NCBI GenBank assembly: GCA_014529385.2 | Contig: CM043967.1 | Location: 997,001 to 1,061,000 of the forward strand | DNA length: 64,000 bases | Source of the DNA: Adiantum capillus-veneris | Taxonomy: Eukaryota > Streptophyta > Polypodiopsida > Polypodiales > Pteridaceae | Direction of reading: 5' to 3' | Shown here: positions 33,186 to 46,086 of the stretch, one piece after another | Layout of the letters: the number at the start of each line of letters is the position of its first letter | Position numbering within the stretch: the stretch's first letter is position 1 | Position numbers and translations under genes: made by a program | The notes under the pieces: generated by a model | Database searches by the model: none | What the model was told of the DNA's origin: nothing | What the model saw: the letters and a program-made list of their open reading frames with translations, nothing else

Positions 33186-35071
33186 TCAGTCCACAAAGGG
33201 GAGTAAGCCCAAAGCTTTGCAGAAGGCTTCAAGCTTCTCATGAGACAATGCATTTGTGAAAAGATCTACAAGGTTGTCCTATGTTGGCACATAACCCAAG
33301 CTGATCTCTCCTACTGAGAGCCTCTCCCTGACATAGTGGTAATGCACCTCAATGTGCTTTGTGCGAGCATGAAAAACTGGGTTCCTTGCAATTGCCAATG
33401 CACTCTGACTGTTAGTGTAGATAGTGTTGGTAGTGTCCTGTCCAACACCCAAATCAGCCATAAGGCGTCTGAGCCATACACACTCAACCGTAGCTGTGAA
33501 GACTGCCCAGTACTCAGCCTCACAACTCAAAGTGGCCATAGTAGGTTGCTTCTTGCTCAACCATGATATACATGAACTACCAAGCATGAAACAAAAACCA
33601 CTTGCGGACACTCGCGTGTCAAAAAAACCAACCCAACTTGAGTCCTAAAAAGCATGTAAGCCTGGCGGCAATGATCCCCCCTTAGGATAAAACAAGCCAA
33701 GATGTAAAGTGCCAGTAAGGTAGCAGAAAATCCTCTTGACAGCCTGCCAATGCTTAGACCCTGGGCTATGCATAGACCTGCTGACCTGTGAGACTACAAA
33801 CTGAATATCTGGCCTCGTGTTTCATACATAAATGAGGCAGCCAATAGCAGTTTGATAAAGAGTGACATCAGTAGGATCACCAACGTCAGGTAGACTCAAC
33901 TTCAAACTTGTTTCCGTGGGAGTGGCAATAGGTTTGCAATCCTCAAGTCCAAACTTACATAGCAATGTCTCTATGTAACTTTTCTGACACAAGTCAATAC
34001 CACATCACACTGCTTAAACTGTATACCTAAGTAATGATGCAACAGCCCCAAATCTTTCATCTTAAACGTAGCATTCAAATCAGCCTTAAATTCAGCAATA
34101 TGTCTCTCATTTGGTCCAATGATCAGCAAATCATCAACATAAAGAACCACAATGAGAAGTACATCACCCTCACGCTTTACATACAATGTGCTTTTTGTTG
34201 GACTGTTACGAAAGCCTTGTTTGACCAAATGAGTGTCATCTCTCTCATACCAAGCACGAGGAGATTGCTTCAACCCATACAAAGCCTTGTTACATTTGCA
34301 CACTTTGTCCTCTTGTCCTTTTATGACAAAACCGCGAGGCTGCGTTACATAAACTTCCTTAAATATGTCACCATTCAAGAAAGCAGTAACAATGTCTGAT
34401 TGATGTACATCCCAGCCAAAATGAGATGCCAATGCACATAGAAAACGCACAGTAGACATACGACAAGTGGGAGAAAAAGTCTCTTCATAATCTATGCCTT
34501 TTTGTTGTGCATAACCCTTTGCAACAAGTCGAGCCTTATGGCGATCAATCTCACCATCCGGCTTGCGTTTCAACTTGTAAACCCACTTCATACCACTGGG
34601 CTTTTTGCCAGGAGGCAAATCACATAAAGTCCATGTGTCATTTTCTACGAGTGCATCCTATTCTGATTGCATGGCAGCCATCCAATTTTTTAAATTCTGT
34701 GCTTCATCAAAAGATAGAGGCTCCTCAACATCATGTAAGCTAGACACAGCCAAAGCATAACAATCTGATGCATAAGATGCATGGCGAGAGCCTGAACGAG
34801 TACGACTAAACAAAGGTGCATCCAATTTACTCTCATGCAAAGTGTGCACCAGCCATTTTGGCATACCTCTAGCCTGCTCATTTTCAGCCCTTTCCTCATC
34901 AAGTACATCATGTACATCTGCATCAGTAATAGGCTGATCTAGAACATTTTCAGAAACCCCCATAGGCTGTACATTTTCCTCATTAGAACTTACATTCGTA
35001 TTTCCACCACTGAAAAGAGGCAACAAAGTGTCATAAATTTCCTGTGAGCTTACATTACTCTCTCTAGTACA
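33186..35071 (-). pseudogene. Copia pol 3' part: RT and RNase H
   Basis: The region after the first TGA (35072) remains in the same register through a linker (35026-34658) and, after a TAG, the RT from 34618: MKWVYKLKRKPDGEIDRHKA, ETFSPTCRMSTVRFLCALA, QSDIVTAFLNGD and the catalytic LYVDDLLII. A frameshift near 33990 ends this frame. The RNase H part resumes at 33611 with SWLSKKQPTMATLSCEAEYW and TNSQSALAIARNPVFHARTK. One more stop precedes the natural C-terminus near 33186. All RT catalytic motifs survive, but the interruptions prevent a full product. Confidence 0.93.
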
Positions 35072-37471
35072 TCACAGCAAGGGCTGAACAGAATCTTCCA
35101 CAAACACTACATCCCGAGAAACCAGAATACGTTTTTTTTGCGGATGATACAACCTGTAACCTTTTCTTTCAGCACTATAACAAAAAAAAATACATTTGAC
35201 AGCCTTATCATCCAATTTTCTGTGCTGCACTTGTGGCACCAAAGCATATGCCAAACAACCAAAAACACGCATGTGCTCAATAGAAGGCTTTCTATCATGC
35301 CATGCTTCATATGGAGTAATAGATTGCAAAGATTTCATAGGACACCTGTTAAGTACATAAGTGGCACACATGATGGCCTCAAGCCAAAAAGAATGCGGCA
35401 AAGCTTGACTTTTGACCATACATCGTGCCATTTTCGTCAGTGACCTGTTTTTCCTCTCAGCAACACCATTTTGTTGAGGTGTATAAGGCACTGTACATTG
35501 GTGTTTTATCCCACGAATAGCCAAAAATGCATTAAATTCATGAGACATATACTCCCTCCCTCGATCAGAACGGAGAGTGCCCATAGTACATTTTGAGACA
35601 TTTTCAGTCATAGCCAGAAATTGTTTGAAGCACATAAAAACTTCGGACTTTGCTTTAAGCAAAAATACCCATGCATGCTTGGAGTAATCATCAATGAAAG
35701 TCACGAAGTACAGGTAATTGCCCAAGGATGGAGTTTGCATGGGCCCACAAACATCATTATGCACAAGCTGCAACCTGCATGTGGCCTGAACTGAACCATC
35801 CTTTGGAAACTTAGAACGCCGCATTTTACCCAAAATACAGCCTTCACAAACATGTTTGACAACTGCTTCAAGAGGCGGCAAAGAAGCAACCATATCAGAT
35901 TTTTGTAAACGCAGCAAAATGGAAAAATTCAGATGACCAAAACATGCATGCCAAAGTTTTGCATCTGAAATAGCCCTTGAATCTGCAACAGCATTTACAA
36001 AATTTTGTCCACACTTGTTATACAAAGTGAGCTTATACAACCCACGGCACAAAAGGCCAGATGCAACAATTTCATCACCAAAACTGAGATCATGAACTGT
36101 ACATCTGTCATCCACAAATTTGACTACAAGTCCAAGTCTAGCAAGTGCGGATACAGACAAGAGATTCTTCTTGATCCCAGGTACATAAAGTGCATCAACA
36201 AGTGTGAAAGATCTGCCATTAGCAGCAGTAATCACAATCTTTCCAACTCCCTGAACTGGATAAGAGGCATTGTTGGCACAAGTGGCTGAATTCCCATGAG
36301 AGACAGACTTGAGAGAGGTAAACAATTCACGATGTGAGGTAATGTGCTTCGTAGCACCACTGTCAAAATACCACATATGTGAATCTGCAGCAACTGACAA
36401 GCATACATCATCGACAGCAAGATTGTAAGTGCACTCTGCACTAAAATCCCATTCTGCATCAACATCAGCATTATAGTCTCCTTTCACAGAAGACTCAACA
36501 ATGGCTGCATTTGTAGTGGAACCAGCATTTGCAGTGGAACCACCCTCTTTCTTCTTAGCCTCTTTGGCCTTCAACTTAGGACACGACTTGATCAAGTGAT
36601 CATTAGCTTTACAATAATGGCAACGCATCTTCCTTTTTCCCTTATCACCAAAATTGCCAGACGAAGTGCTACCAGCAAAAGCATTAGGAACAGAAGTTTT
36701 GCCACTCGCAACAGAACCATAAGAAGTGGCTGCATTGCTGTTACCACCCTTTCTTTGAGAAGCAATAAAAGCCTGTTCAACCGCACGCTGCCTAGTCTTG
36801 TTTTTTCTGGAAAGTGACTCTTGCAATAGCAATGTGCATAATGCATCAAACTTGACAACTTCAGGATTTCCTTGGGTCATAAGTCCCCAAATACTAGCAA
36901 AAGTCTGGTAAGAATCTGGTAAGGCATCAAGAACAATCAGCACAAGTGAACTGTCTGAAATGACTTCACCTGCAGAAATAAGCTGCTCATTGATATCCTT
37001 GACACTAGCAAGAAAAGTGTCCATATCATCTTCCTCATGCATAATCTTTGACTCCAGCTCTTTACAAAGCAAAGCAATTTTAGCCTCATTGCGACTTGCA
37101 TAAAGACCAGCCAAAATATCCCAAGCCTGTTTTGTAGATTTCGTTGAATGGATGTGAGGAACAATGGTGTGCTTTACAGACAACTCAATCAATGCATGAG
37201 CATGCGCATCCTTAACATCCCAACGAGCTTGCTCTGTCGTAGGCAAAACAACTCTAACAGCAGCAATCCTTGTAGCAAGACCTGCAACATCCTCAACATC
37301 GCCTACATCCTCAGAACTAGGATGTACATCAATGCCCTGCACAATGTTCCAGATGCCCTTTGACACAAGAACATGTTGTATCATATAAGCCCACATAGGG
37401 TAATTGTCCCCATCCAACCTGTCCTCGGTAGCAAACATCTTGAACACATCTGTGGTGTTGTTGTCAACCAT
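35072..37471 (-). pseudogene. Copia gag-protease-integrase ORF
   Basis: ATG 37471 in an ACCATGG context opens MVDNNTTDVFKMFATEDRLD, the start of copia gag. The track continues open for 799 codons. Domains in order: gag core (about residues 10-230), CCHC knuckle CHYCKANDHLIKSC (about 280), protease WYFDSGATKHITS (about 370), a pre-integrase zinc region (HACFGHLN...CEGCILGKMRRSKF), then the integrase core with DVCGPM, DDYSKHAWVFLL, LRSDRGREY and PQQNGVAERKN. A TGA at 35072-35074 ends it before the RT, where an intact copia polyprotein would read on in the same frame. That makes it a nonsense-truncated gag-pol, although a gag-PR-INT product could still be made. Confidence 0.93.
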
Positions 37472-37818
37472 GGTAAATGCTGTACCTAATGTGAAAACTG
37501 CCCGAAAATAGGAGAAATGGAGCAGGAACAACACGTGCTATATAGCACAAACCGTAGAAGACTATAAGGCACCTGCTATGCAAAAAACGGCACTAACAGA
37601 AATTCTGCACAAAATGACAAAATAGCTTGTGCAATACTAGTAGCCTGTAGTGAAAATGGAGGCCGCAATGGGCCGAAATCAAAAATCTGAGCAGACCAAG
37701 CTCAACGAGCTTGTCAAAAATATTTGTCGACCTGCGAACGCCCGCCAAAGCTCACTGAAATCGGAGAAAGTGAGCAGGCGTGTACTGGAGAAACTGGCAA
37801 CTAATCTCGGGAGGACGC

Positions 37819-37835
37819 AACCTACTCTGATACCA
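37819..37835 (-). promoter_or_regulatory. Copia primer-binding site
   Basis: Two bases after the 5' LTR the minus strand reads TGGTATCAGAGTAGGTT. The first 11 bases match the usual plant copia site complementary to the 3' end of initiator methionine tRNA. Confidence 0.9.
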
Positions 37836-37837
37836 AT

Positions 37838-38064
37838 TGTTGGAATTAGGATTGCAGAGAAACATACACAGCTTGGAGAAGATGAAGGAAGCTCAAGGCA
37901 CACAATAGAGAGTGTATGACTTAGTGTGCAACGGAAAGATAGATAGCCCTAGAGTGAAGGGTGTATATACAATGCTCGGGGGAAAAAACCTCCTAAAGAG
38001 GGAAAAAATACCCCGGCAGTCCTAATGTGTTCACACACATCACTACCACATGTATATGGTAACA
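37838..38064 (-). repeat. Copia 5' LTR
   Basis: 227 bp with TG...CA ends, partner of 32884-33110. It lies upstream of gag in the direction of transcription, so the promoter should be here. The minus strand carries GTATATACAC-type sequence near 37970 that could serve as a TATA element. Confidence 0.95.
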
Positions 38065-41063
38065 GTAGGTGCATCAAAGATCCACCACTTGGCCATTACA
38101 ACAAAGGCTTGAAATGTGGATCCGATTGTTGGTGTCTCCTAGATCCACCACTTGGCCATTCTAACCCATGTCTTGAAGCTAGGTGCATTCAACACTTGGC
38201 CATCATAACAATTGTAATTTTTACCCAATGTTTGTGGGATGAGTAGATCCTAGATCCACCACTTGGCCTTTTTGACTAAGAAAAAGAAAGTAGATACATC
38301 AAACATCCACCACTTGGCCATTATAATAACAAATGCTTGAAATGTGGATCCAATTGTTGGTGCCTCCTAGATCCACCACTTGGCATTCTAACCATGTCTT
38401 AAAATTAGGTCCATTCAACACTTGGCCATCATAACACTTGTAATTTTACACAATGTGTGTGGGATGAGTAGATCCTAGATCCACCACTTGGCCATTCAGA
38501 CTAACAATTGGGAAGTAGGTGTATTAAAGATCCACCACTTAGCCATTGTAACGAAGGCTTGAATTGTTGTTCGAATTGTTGGTGTGTCCTAGATCCACCA
38601 CTTGGCCATTCTAACCATGTCTTAAAGTTAGGTACATTCAACACTTGCCCATGATAACACTTGTAATTTTATACAATGTTTGTGGGATGAGTAGATCTTA
38701 GATTCACCACCTGGCCATTTAGACTAAGAATTGGAAAGTAGATGCATCAAAGATCCACCACTTGGCCATTATAACAAAGGCTTGAATTGTGATTTGAATT
38801 GTTGGTGTGTCCTAGATCCACCACTTGTCCATGCTAACCATGTCTTAAAGTTAGATGCATTCAACACGTGGCCATCATAACACTTGTAATTTTTGACAAT
38901 GTTTGTGGGATCAATAGATCTTAGATCCACCACTTCGCCACTTAGACTAGGAATTGGGAAGTAGGTGCATCAAAGACCCACCACTTCGCTATTACAACGA
39001 AGGCTTGAAATCTGGATTCAATTGTTGTTGTCTCCTAGATCTACCACTTGGCCATTCTAACCAGTGTCTTAAAGCTAGGTGCCATTAACACTTGGCCATC
39101 GTAATTGTTCTAAATTTTTCCCAATGTTTGTGGGATGTGTAGATCTTAGATCTTAGATCCACCACTTAGGGATTTAGACTAAGAATTAGGAAGTAAGTGC
39201 ATCAAACATCCACCACTTGGCCATTATAATAACGAATGCTTGAAATGTGGATCCAATTGTTGGTATCTCCTAGATCCACCACTTGGCATTCTAACCATGT
39301 CTTAAAGTTAGGTACATTCAACACTTGGCCATCATAACACTTCTAATTTTACACAATGTTTCTGGAATGAGTAGATCTTAGATCCACCACTTGGCCATTT
39401 AGACTAAGAATTGGGAAGTAGGTGTATTAAAGATCCACCACTTAGCCATTGTAACGAAGGCTTGAATTGTGGTTTGAATTGTTGGTGTGTCCTAGATCCA
39501 CTCCCGTGCCATTCTAACCATGTCTTAAAGTTAGGTACATTCAACACTTGCCCATGATAACACTTGTAATTTTACACAATGTTTGTGGGATGAGTAGACC
39601 CTAGATCCACCACCTGGCCATTTAGACTAAGAATTGGAAAGTAGATGCATCAAAGATCCACCACTTGGCCATTATAACAAAAGCTTGAATTGTGGTTTGA
39701 ATTGTTGGTGTGTCCTAGATCCACCACTTGTCCATTCTAACCATGTCTTAAAGTTAGGTGCATTCAACAGTTGGCCATCATAACACTTGTAATTTTACAC
39801 AATGTCTATGGGATGAGTAGATCCTAGATCCACCACTTGGCCATTCCGACTAACAATTGAGAAGTAGGTGCATCAAAGCTCCACTATTTGGCCATTATAA
39901 CAAAGGCTTGAAATGTGGATCCAATTGTTGTGTCTCCTAGATCCACCATTTGGCCATTCTAACCCATGTCTTAAAGTTAGCTGCATTCAACACTTGGCCA
40001 TCATAAGAGTTGTAATTTTTACCCAATGTTTGTGGGATGAGTAGATCCTAGATCCACCACTTGGCCTTTTAGACTAAGAAAAAGGAAGTAGATACATAAA
40101 ACATTCACCACTTGGCCATTATAATAACAAATGCTTGAAATGTGGATGCAATTGTTGGTGCCTCCTAGATCCACCACTTGGCATTCTAACCAATGTCTTA
40201 AAGTTAGGTCCATTCAACACATGGCCATCATAACACTTGTAATTTTACACAATGTGTGTGGGATGAGTAGATCCTAGATCCACCACTTGACCATTCAGAC
40301 TAACAATTGGGAAGCAGGTGCATCAAAGCTCCACCACTTGGCCATTATAACAAAAGCTTTAAATGTGGGTCCAGTTGTTGGTGTCTCCTAGATCCACCAC
40401 TTGGCCATTCTAACCCATATCTTAAACCTAGGTGCATTCAACACCTGTCCATCAGAACACTTGCAACTTTGCACAATGTTTGTGGGATGAGTAGATCCTA
40501 GATCCACCACTTGGCCATTTACACTAAGAATTGGGAAGAAGGTGCATCAAAGATCCACGACTTGGCCATTATAACAAAGGCTTGAATTGTGGATCCAATT
40601 GTTGGTGTCTGCTAGATCCACCACTTGGCCATTCTAACCATGTCCTACAGTTAGGTGCATTCAACACTTGGCCATCATCATATTTCTAATTTTACCCAAT
40701 GTTTGTGGGATGTGTAGATCCTAGATCCCATATTTCTAATTTTCCCAATGTTTGTGGGATGTGTAGATCCTAGATCCCATATTTCTAATTTTACCCAATG
40801 TTTGTGGGATGTGTAGATCCTAGATCCACCACTTAGGGATTTAGACTAAGAATTAGGAAGTAGTTGCATCAAAGATCCACCACTTGGCCATTATAATGAA
40901 GGTTTGAATTGTGGATCCAATTGTTTGTGTCTCCTAGATCCACCACTTCGCCATTCTAACCCATAGCTTAAAGTTAGATTCATTCAACACTTGGCTATCA
41001 TAACACTTGTAATTTTTGACAATGTTTGTGGGATCATAGATCTTAGATCCACCACTTGGCCAT
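38065..41063. repeat. 223-bp satellite array, middle block
   Basis: Regular ~223-bp units continuing from the left block. Variants occur (CTTAGGGATTTAGAC units, TTTTAGACTAAGAAAAAGG units), so several sub-families are interspersed. At 40705-40810 a ~50-bp piece (TTTGTGGGATGTGTAGATCC) is tandemly triplicated. Open frames such as 40307-40501 are repeat translations. Confidence 0.95.
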
Positions 41064-42017
41064 TGTTGGAGGCTTGCCATAGCATAGGCAATCTCCCACA
41101 AAATCTATCAATCCGGAGAGAGAGAGAGCATGACCCGGCTAGGGCTTGGAGGCATCACACAAAGAATGTGCAAGAGCGTCATCGGATGCAAAGATTGAGA
41201 GGATTCAAGAGCGTGCATCCTCCAATGCAAATAGAAATCATCCCAAATCAACTAATGCTAATCGCACATCAAGCATCAATACAAGCAATCATCTACACAC
41301 ATCAAGAAACGAAGTGAAACACACTAATCTTGGAGTCTCTCAGGCACAACTCTAATTACATGCATTGACGATTAAGCACACAAGATCGCATTCAAGTCGG
41401 CCACCCCAACCATGCCAATCATGGTGTCCAAATCAAGTCACACATAATCAAATTAAGCTCAAGGCTTCCTAAACCTACACACACACACAAGCACACCATT
41501 AGAGGACAACTCTAATCCCTCAATCACGAGTACGTCCACTCCACTTAATCGAGAGAGTTAGATAAGGACTCCACTAATCGGAGTAGCTTAGCATAAGTAA
41601 GAGTTAGATTAGAAAAGATCAACACTTCAAAACAATGAAGGAAAGTAGAGAAACATGATTGACAACATAATGAAGACTAAATTAATTAAGAGAGGATTAC
41701 ACTAATTACATGTGATTAGCACTAGCCTTCTAAGCATGGGCATTAAGCTCAAAAGCTAGGCCATCAAGAGCTACTCTAGGGAGAGAGTTCTCAAAAGGAT
41801 CACTCCAGAATGACCTCTCATTAAGCATAGGGCTCTTTTACAGCTTTGGGCCGCAAACCCTTCAACTATGGGATAAAGTGAGCTCTCTAGCCTAGACCAT
41901 ACAACTTTGGAACTCCTAAATGAGCCCAAGCCCTATACAATGAAAAGTAAATATTGTGCACTATGGCACATCCACAGCTTGGTGCATAATTGGTGCAACT
42001 GTTAGACGCTGCTAACA
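41064..42017. mobile_element. Solo LTR, 954 bp
   Basis: The insert begins TGTTGGAGGC and ends GCTAACA and is flanked by a perfect 5-bp duplication of satellite sequence, GCCAT (41059-41063 and 42018-42022). It has no coding capacity (small frames only), no internal polypurine tract or primer site, and no pairing partner. This is what remains after recombination between the two LTRs of an element. Orientation cannot be fixed. A short GA run is at 41107-41118. Confidence 0.85.
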
Positions 42018-45000
42018 GCCATTTAGACTAGGAATTAAGAAGTAGGTGCATCAAAGACCCACCACTTGGCTATTATAACGAAGGCTTGAAATCTGGATCC
42101 AATTGTTGTTGTCTCCTAGATCCACCACTTGGCCATTCTAACCAATGTCTTAAAGCTAGGTGCCTTTAACATTTGGCTATCATAATTGTTCTAACTTTTA
42201 TCCAATGTTTGTGGGATGTGTAGATCCTAGATCCACCACTTAGGGATTTAGACTAAGAATTAGGAAGTAGGTGCATCAAAGATCCACGACTTGGCCATTA
42301 TAATAAAGAATGCTTGAAATGTGGATCCAATTGTTGGTGTCTACTAGATCCACCACTTGGCATTTTAACCATGTCTTAAAGTTAGGTACATACAACACTT
42401 GGCCATCATAACACTTGTAATTTTACACAATGTTTGTGGGATGAGTATATCTTAGATCCACCACTTGGCCATTTAGACTAAGAATTGGGAAGTAGGTGTA
42501 TTAAAGATCCACCACTTAGCCATTGTAACGAAGGCTTGAATTGTGGTTCAAATTGTTTGTGTGTCCTAGATCCACCACTTGGCCATTCTAACCATGTCTT
42601 AAAGTTAGTTACATTCAACACTTGCCCATGATAACACTTGTAATTTTACACAATGTTTGTGGGATGAGTAGATCCTAGATTCACCACCTGGCCATTTAGA
42701 CTAAGAATTGGAAAGTAGATGCATCAAAGATCCACCACTTGGCCATTATAACAAAGGCTTGAATTGTGGTTTGAATTGTTGGTGTGTCCTAGATCCACCA
42801 CTTGTCTATTCTAACCATGTCTTAAAGTTAGGTGCATTCAACAGTTCGCCATCATAACTCTTGTAATTTTACACAATGTCTGTGGAATGAGTAGATCCTA
42901 GATCCACCACTTTGCCATTCAGACTAACAATTGGGAAGTAGGTGCATCAAAGCTCCATCCTTTGGCCATTATAACAAAGGCTTGAAATGTGGATCCAATT
43001 GTTGGTGTCTCCTAGATCCACCACTTGGCCATTCTAACCCATATCTTAAAGTTAGGTGCGTTCAACACCTGGGCATCATAACACTTGTAATTTTTCACAA
43101 TGTTTGTGGGATGATTAGATCTTAGATCCACCACTTGGCCATTTAAAATAAGAATTGGGAAGTAGGTGCATCACTTGGCCATTATAACAAAGGCTTGAAT
43201 TGTGGATCCAATTGTTAGTGTCTACTAGATCCACCACTTGGCCATTATAACCATGTCTGAAAGTTAGGTGCATTCAACACTTGGCCATCATAATTTTTCT
43301 AAATTTACAGAATGTTTGTGCAATGAGTAATTCATAGATCCACCACATGGCCATTTACAGCAAGAATTGGGAAGTAGGTGCATCAAAGATCCACCACTTG
43401 GCCATTATAATTAAGGCTTGAATTGTAGATCCAATTGTTTGTGTCTCCTAGATCCACCACTTGGCCATTCTAACCCATATCTTAAAGTTAGATGCATTCA
43501 ACACTTGGCCATCATAACACTTGTAATTTTTCACAATGTTTGTGGGATCAGTGGATCTTAGATCCACCACTTTGCCATTTAGACTAGGAATTGGGAAGTA
43601 GGTGCATCAAAGACCCACCACTTGGCTATTATAATGAAGGCTTGAAATCTGGATCCAATTGTTGCTATCTCCTAGATCCACCACTTGGCCATTCTAACCA
43701 ATGTCTTAAAGCTAGGTGCCTTTAATAATTGGCCATCATAATTGTTCTAACTTTTACCCAATGTTTGTGGGATGTGTAGATCCTAGATCCACCACTTAGG
43801 GATTTAGACTAAGAATTAGGAAGTAGGTGCATCAAAGATCCACCACTTGGCCATTATAATAAAGAATGCTTGAAATGTGGATCCAATTTTTGGTGTCTCC
43901 TAGATCCACCAATTGGCATTCTTACCATGTCTTAAAGCTAGGTACATTCAACACTTGGCCATCATAACACTTGTAATTTTACACAATGTTTGTGAGATGA
44001 GTAGATCTTAGATCCACCACTTGTCCATTTACACTAAGAATTGGGAAGTAGATGTATTAAAGATCCACCACTTAGCCATTGTAACGAAGGCTTGAATTGT
44101 TGTTCGAATTGTTGGTGTGTCCTAGATCCACCACTTGGCCATTCTAACCATGTCTTAAAGTTAGGTACATTCAACACTTGCCCATGATAACACTTGTAAT
44201 TTTACACAATGTTTGTGGGATGAGTAGATCCTAGATTCACCACCTGGCCATTTAAACTAAGAATTGGAAAGTAGATGCTTCAAAGATCCACCACTTGGCC
44301 ATTATAACAAAGGCTTGAATTGTGATTTGAATTGTTGGTGTGTCCTAGATCCACCACTTTTCCATGCTAACCATGTCTTAAAGTTAGGTGCATTCAACAG
44401 TTGGCCATCATAACACTTGTAATTTTACACAATGTCTGTGGGATTAGTAGATCCTAGATCCACCACTTCGCCATTCAAACTAACCATTGGGAAGTAGGTG
44501 CATTAAAGCTCCACCATTTGGCCATTATAACAAAGGCTTGAAATGTGGACCCAATTGTTGGTGTCTCCTAGATCCACCACTTGGCCATTCTAACCCATAT
44601 CTTAAAGTTAGGTGCATTCAACATCTGAGCATCATAACACTTGTAATTTTTCACAACGTTTGTGGGATGAGTAGATCATAGATCCACCACTTGGCCATTT
44701 AGACTAAGAATTTGGAAGTAGGTACATGAAAGATCCACCAATTGGCCATTATAACAAAGGCTTGAATTGTGGATCCAATTGTTGGTGTTTGCTAGATCCA
44801 CCGCTTGGCCATTATAACCATGTCCTAAAGTTAGGTGCATTCAACACTTAGCCATCATAATATTTCTAAATTTACACAATGTTTGTGCGATGAGTAGATC
44901 ATAGATCCACAAAATGGCCATTTACACCAAGAATTGGGAAGTAGGTGCATCAAAGATCCACCACTTGGCCATTATAATGAAGGCTTGGATTGTGGATCCA

Positions 45001-45690
45001 ATTGTTTGTGTCTCCTAGATCCACCACTTGGCCATTCTAACCCATATCTTAAAGTTAGATGCATTCAACACCTGGCCATCATAACACTTGTAATTTTTTA
45101 CAATGTTTGTGGGATCAGTAGAGTTAGGTACATTCAACACTTGGCCATCATAACACTTGTAATTTTACAGAATGTTTGTGGGATGAGTAGATCTTAGATC
45201 CACCACTTGACCATTTAGACTAAGAATTGGGAAGTAGGTGTATTAAAGATCCACCTTTTAGCCATTGTAACGAAGGCTTGAATTGTGGTTCAAATTGTTG
45301 GTGTGTCCTAGATCCACCACTTGGCCATTCTAACCATGTCTTAAAGTTAGGTACATTAACCACTTGCCCATGATAACACTTGTAATTTTACACAATGTTT
45401 GTGGGATGAGTAGATCCTAAATCCACCATCTGACCATTTAGACTAAGAATTGGAAAGTAGATGCATCAAACATCCACCACTTGGCCATTATAACAAAGGC
45501 TTGAATTGTTGGTGTGTCCTAGATCCACCACTTGTCCATTTTAACCATGTCTTAAAGTTAGGTGCATTCAACAGTTGGCCATCATAACACTTGTAATTTT
45601 ACACAATGTCTGTGGAATGAGTAGATCCTAGATCCACCACTTGGCCATTATAACGAACAATTGGGAAGTAGGTGCATCAAAGATCCACCA
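42018..45690. repeat. 223-bp satellite array, right block
   Basis: About 16 units continuing after the solo LTR. One junction at about 45120 is out of phase (a unit is cut short at CAGTAGAGTTAGG), a sign of unequal exchange. The last recognisable unit ends near 45690 with CCACCATTTTC. Frames of 60-90 codons on the plus strand are repeat translations. Confidence 0.95.
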
Positions 45691-45833
45691 TTTTCAATTT
45701 GCTAAATTTTAGCTGAAAGTTGGTCTGTTTTTGCACTCATATGAGTCCCATTTTAGATCCTAGTGCATATATGGGCTCCTAGAGGCATGTACCATAACCC
45801 TATAACATCAGTTCCTTCTTTAGCTTTACTGGG

Positions 45834-46086
45834 AAAATGGTCACAATCATTTTTCTTTGGTCTCTGTTTGTTGGCAGCAGACTTCACATTTGACCTGTAT
45901 ATGATCTTGATAGCCTATGTATGAAGCTTCATTACTATTGGAGATCCTACAAAAATGGCCACGACCATTTTTTATTTGGCCTAGAATGCACCCAGACTTC
46001 ATATTTGACATGTCCTTGACCTGCATAGCATGCGTGTGAAGTCTCGTGGCATTTGGATGTGAAATGAAAATGGTCGCAACCATTTT
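45834..46086 (+). repeat. Hairpin-bearing ~117-bp repeats
   Basis: Three copies of an inverted repeat AAAATGG-N6-CCATTTT lie at 45834-45853 (one arm mismatch), 45952-45971 and 46067-46086, 118 and 115 bp apart. Spacers are diverged but alignable (GACTTCACATTTGAC, GACTTCATATTTGAC). The second and third hairpins are preceded by AAGCTTCATTACTATTGGA and AAGTCTCGTGGCATTTGGA nine bases upstream. This is the same spacer motif as in the 20.4-21.3 kb array, but paired with a different palindrome. Confidence 0.75.

Larger units (their letters stand above)
32884..38064 (-). mobile_element. Ty1/copia LTR retrotransposon in the satellite
   Basis: A nearly complete 5,181-bp element with 227-bp LTRs at both ends, TG...CA termini, and a near-matching 5-bp target duplication (GTAGA left, GTAGG right) within a satellite unit. 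The internal order on the minus strand is gag, protease, integrase, RT, RNase H, which defines Ty1/copia. The LTRs differ at about 14 of 227 positions by eye, so the insertion is not recent, and the coding frame has gathered two stops, at least one frameshift and a few further lesions. It inserted after the array formed, because the satellite continues in phase on both sides. Confidence 0.97.

Noticed and set aside
31869-45197. Several 60-90 codon plus-strand frames (RCIKDPPLGHYN-type) that look like a conserved small protein family
   Set aside because: They are translations of the 223-bp satellite. Similarity comes from the DNA repeat, there is no start context, and frames open only where units happen to lack stops.
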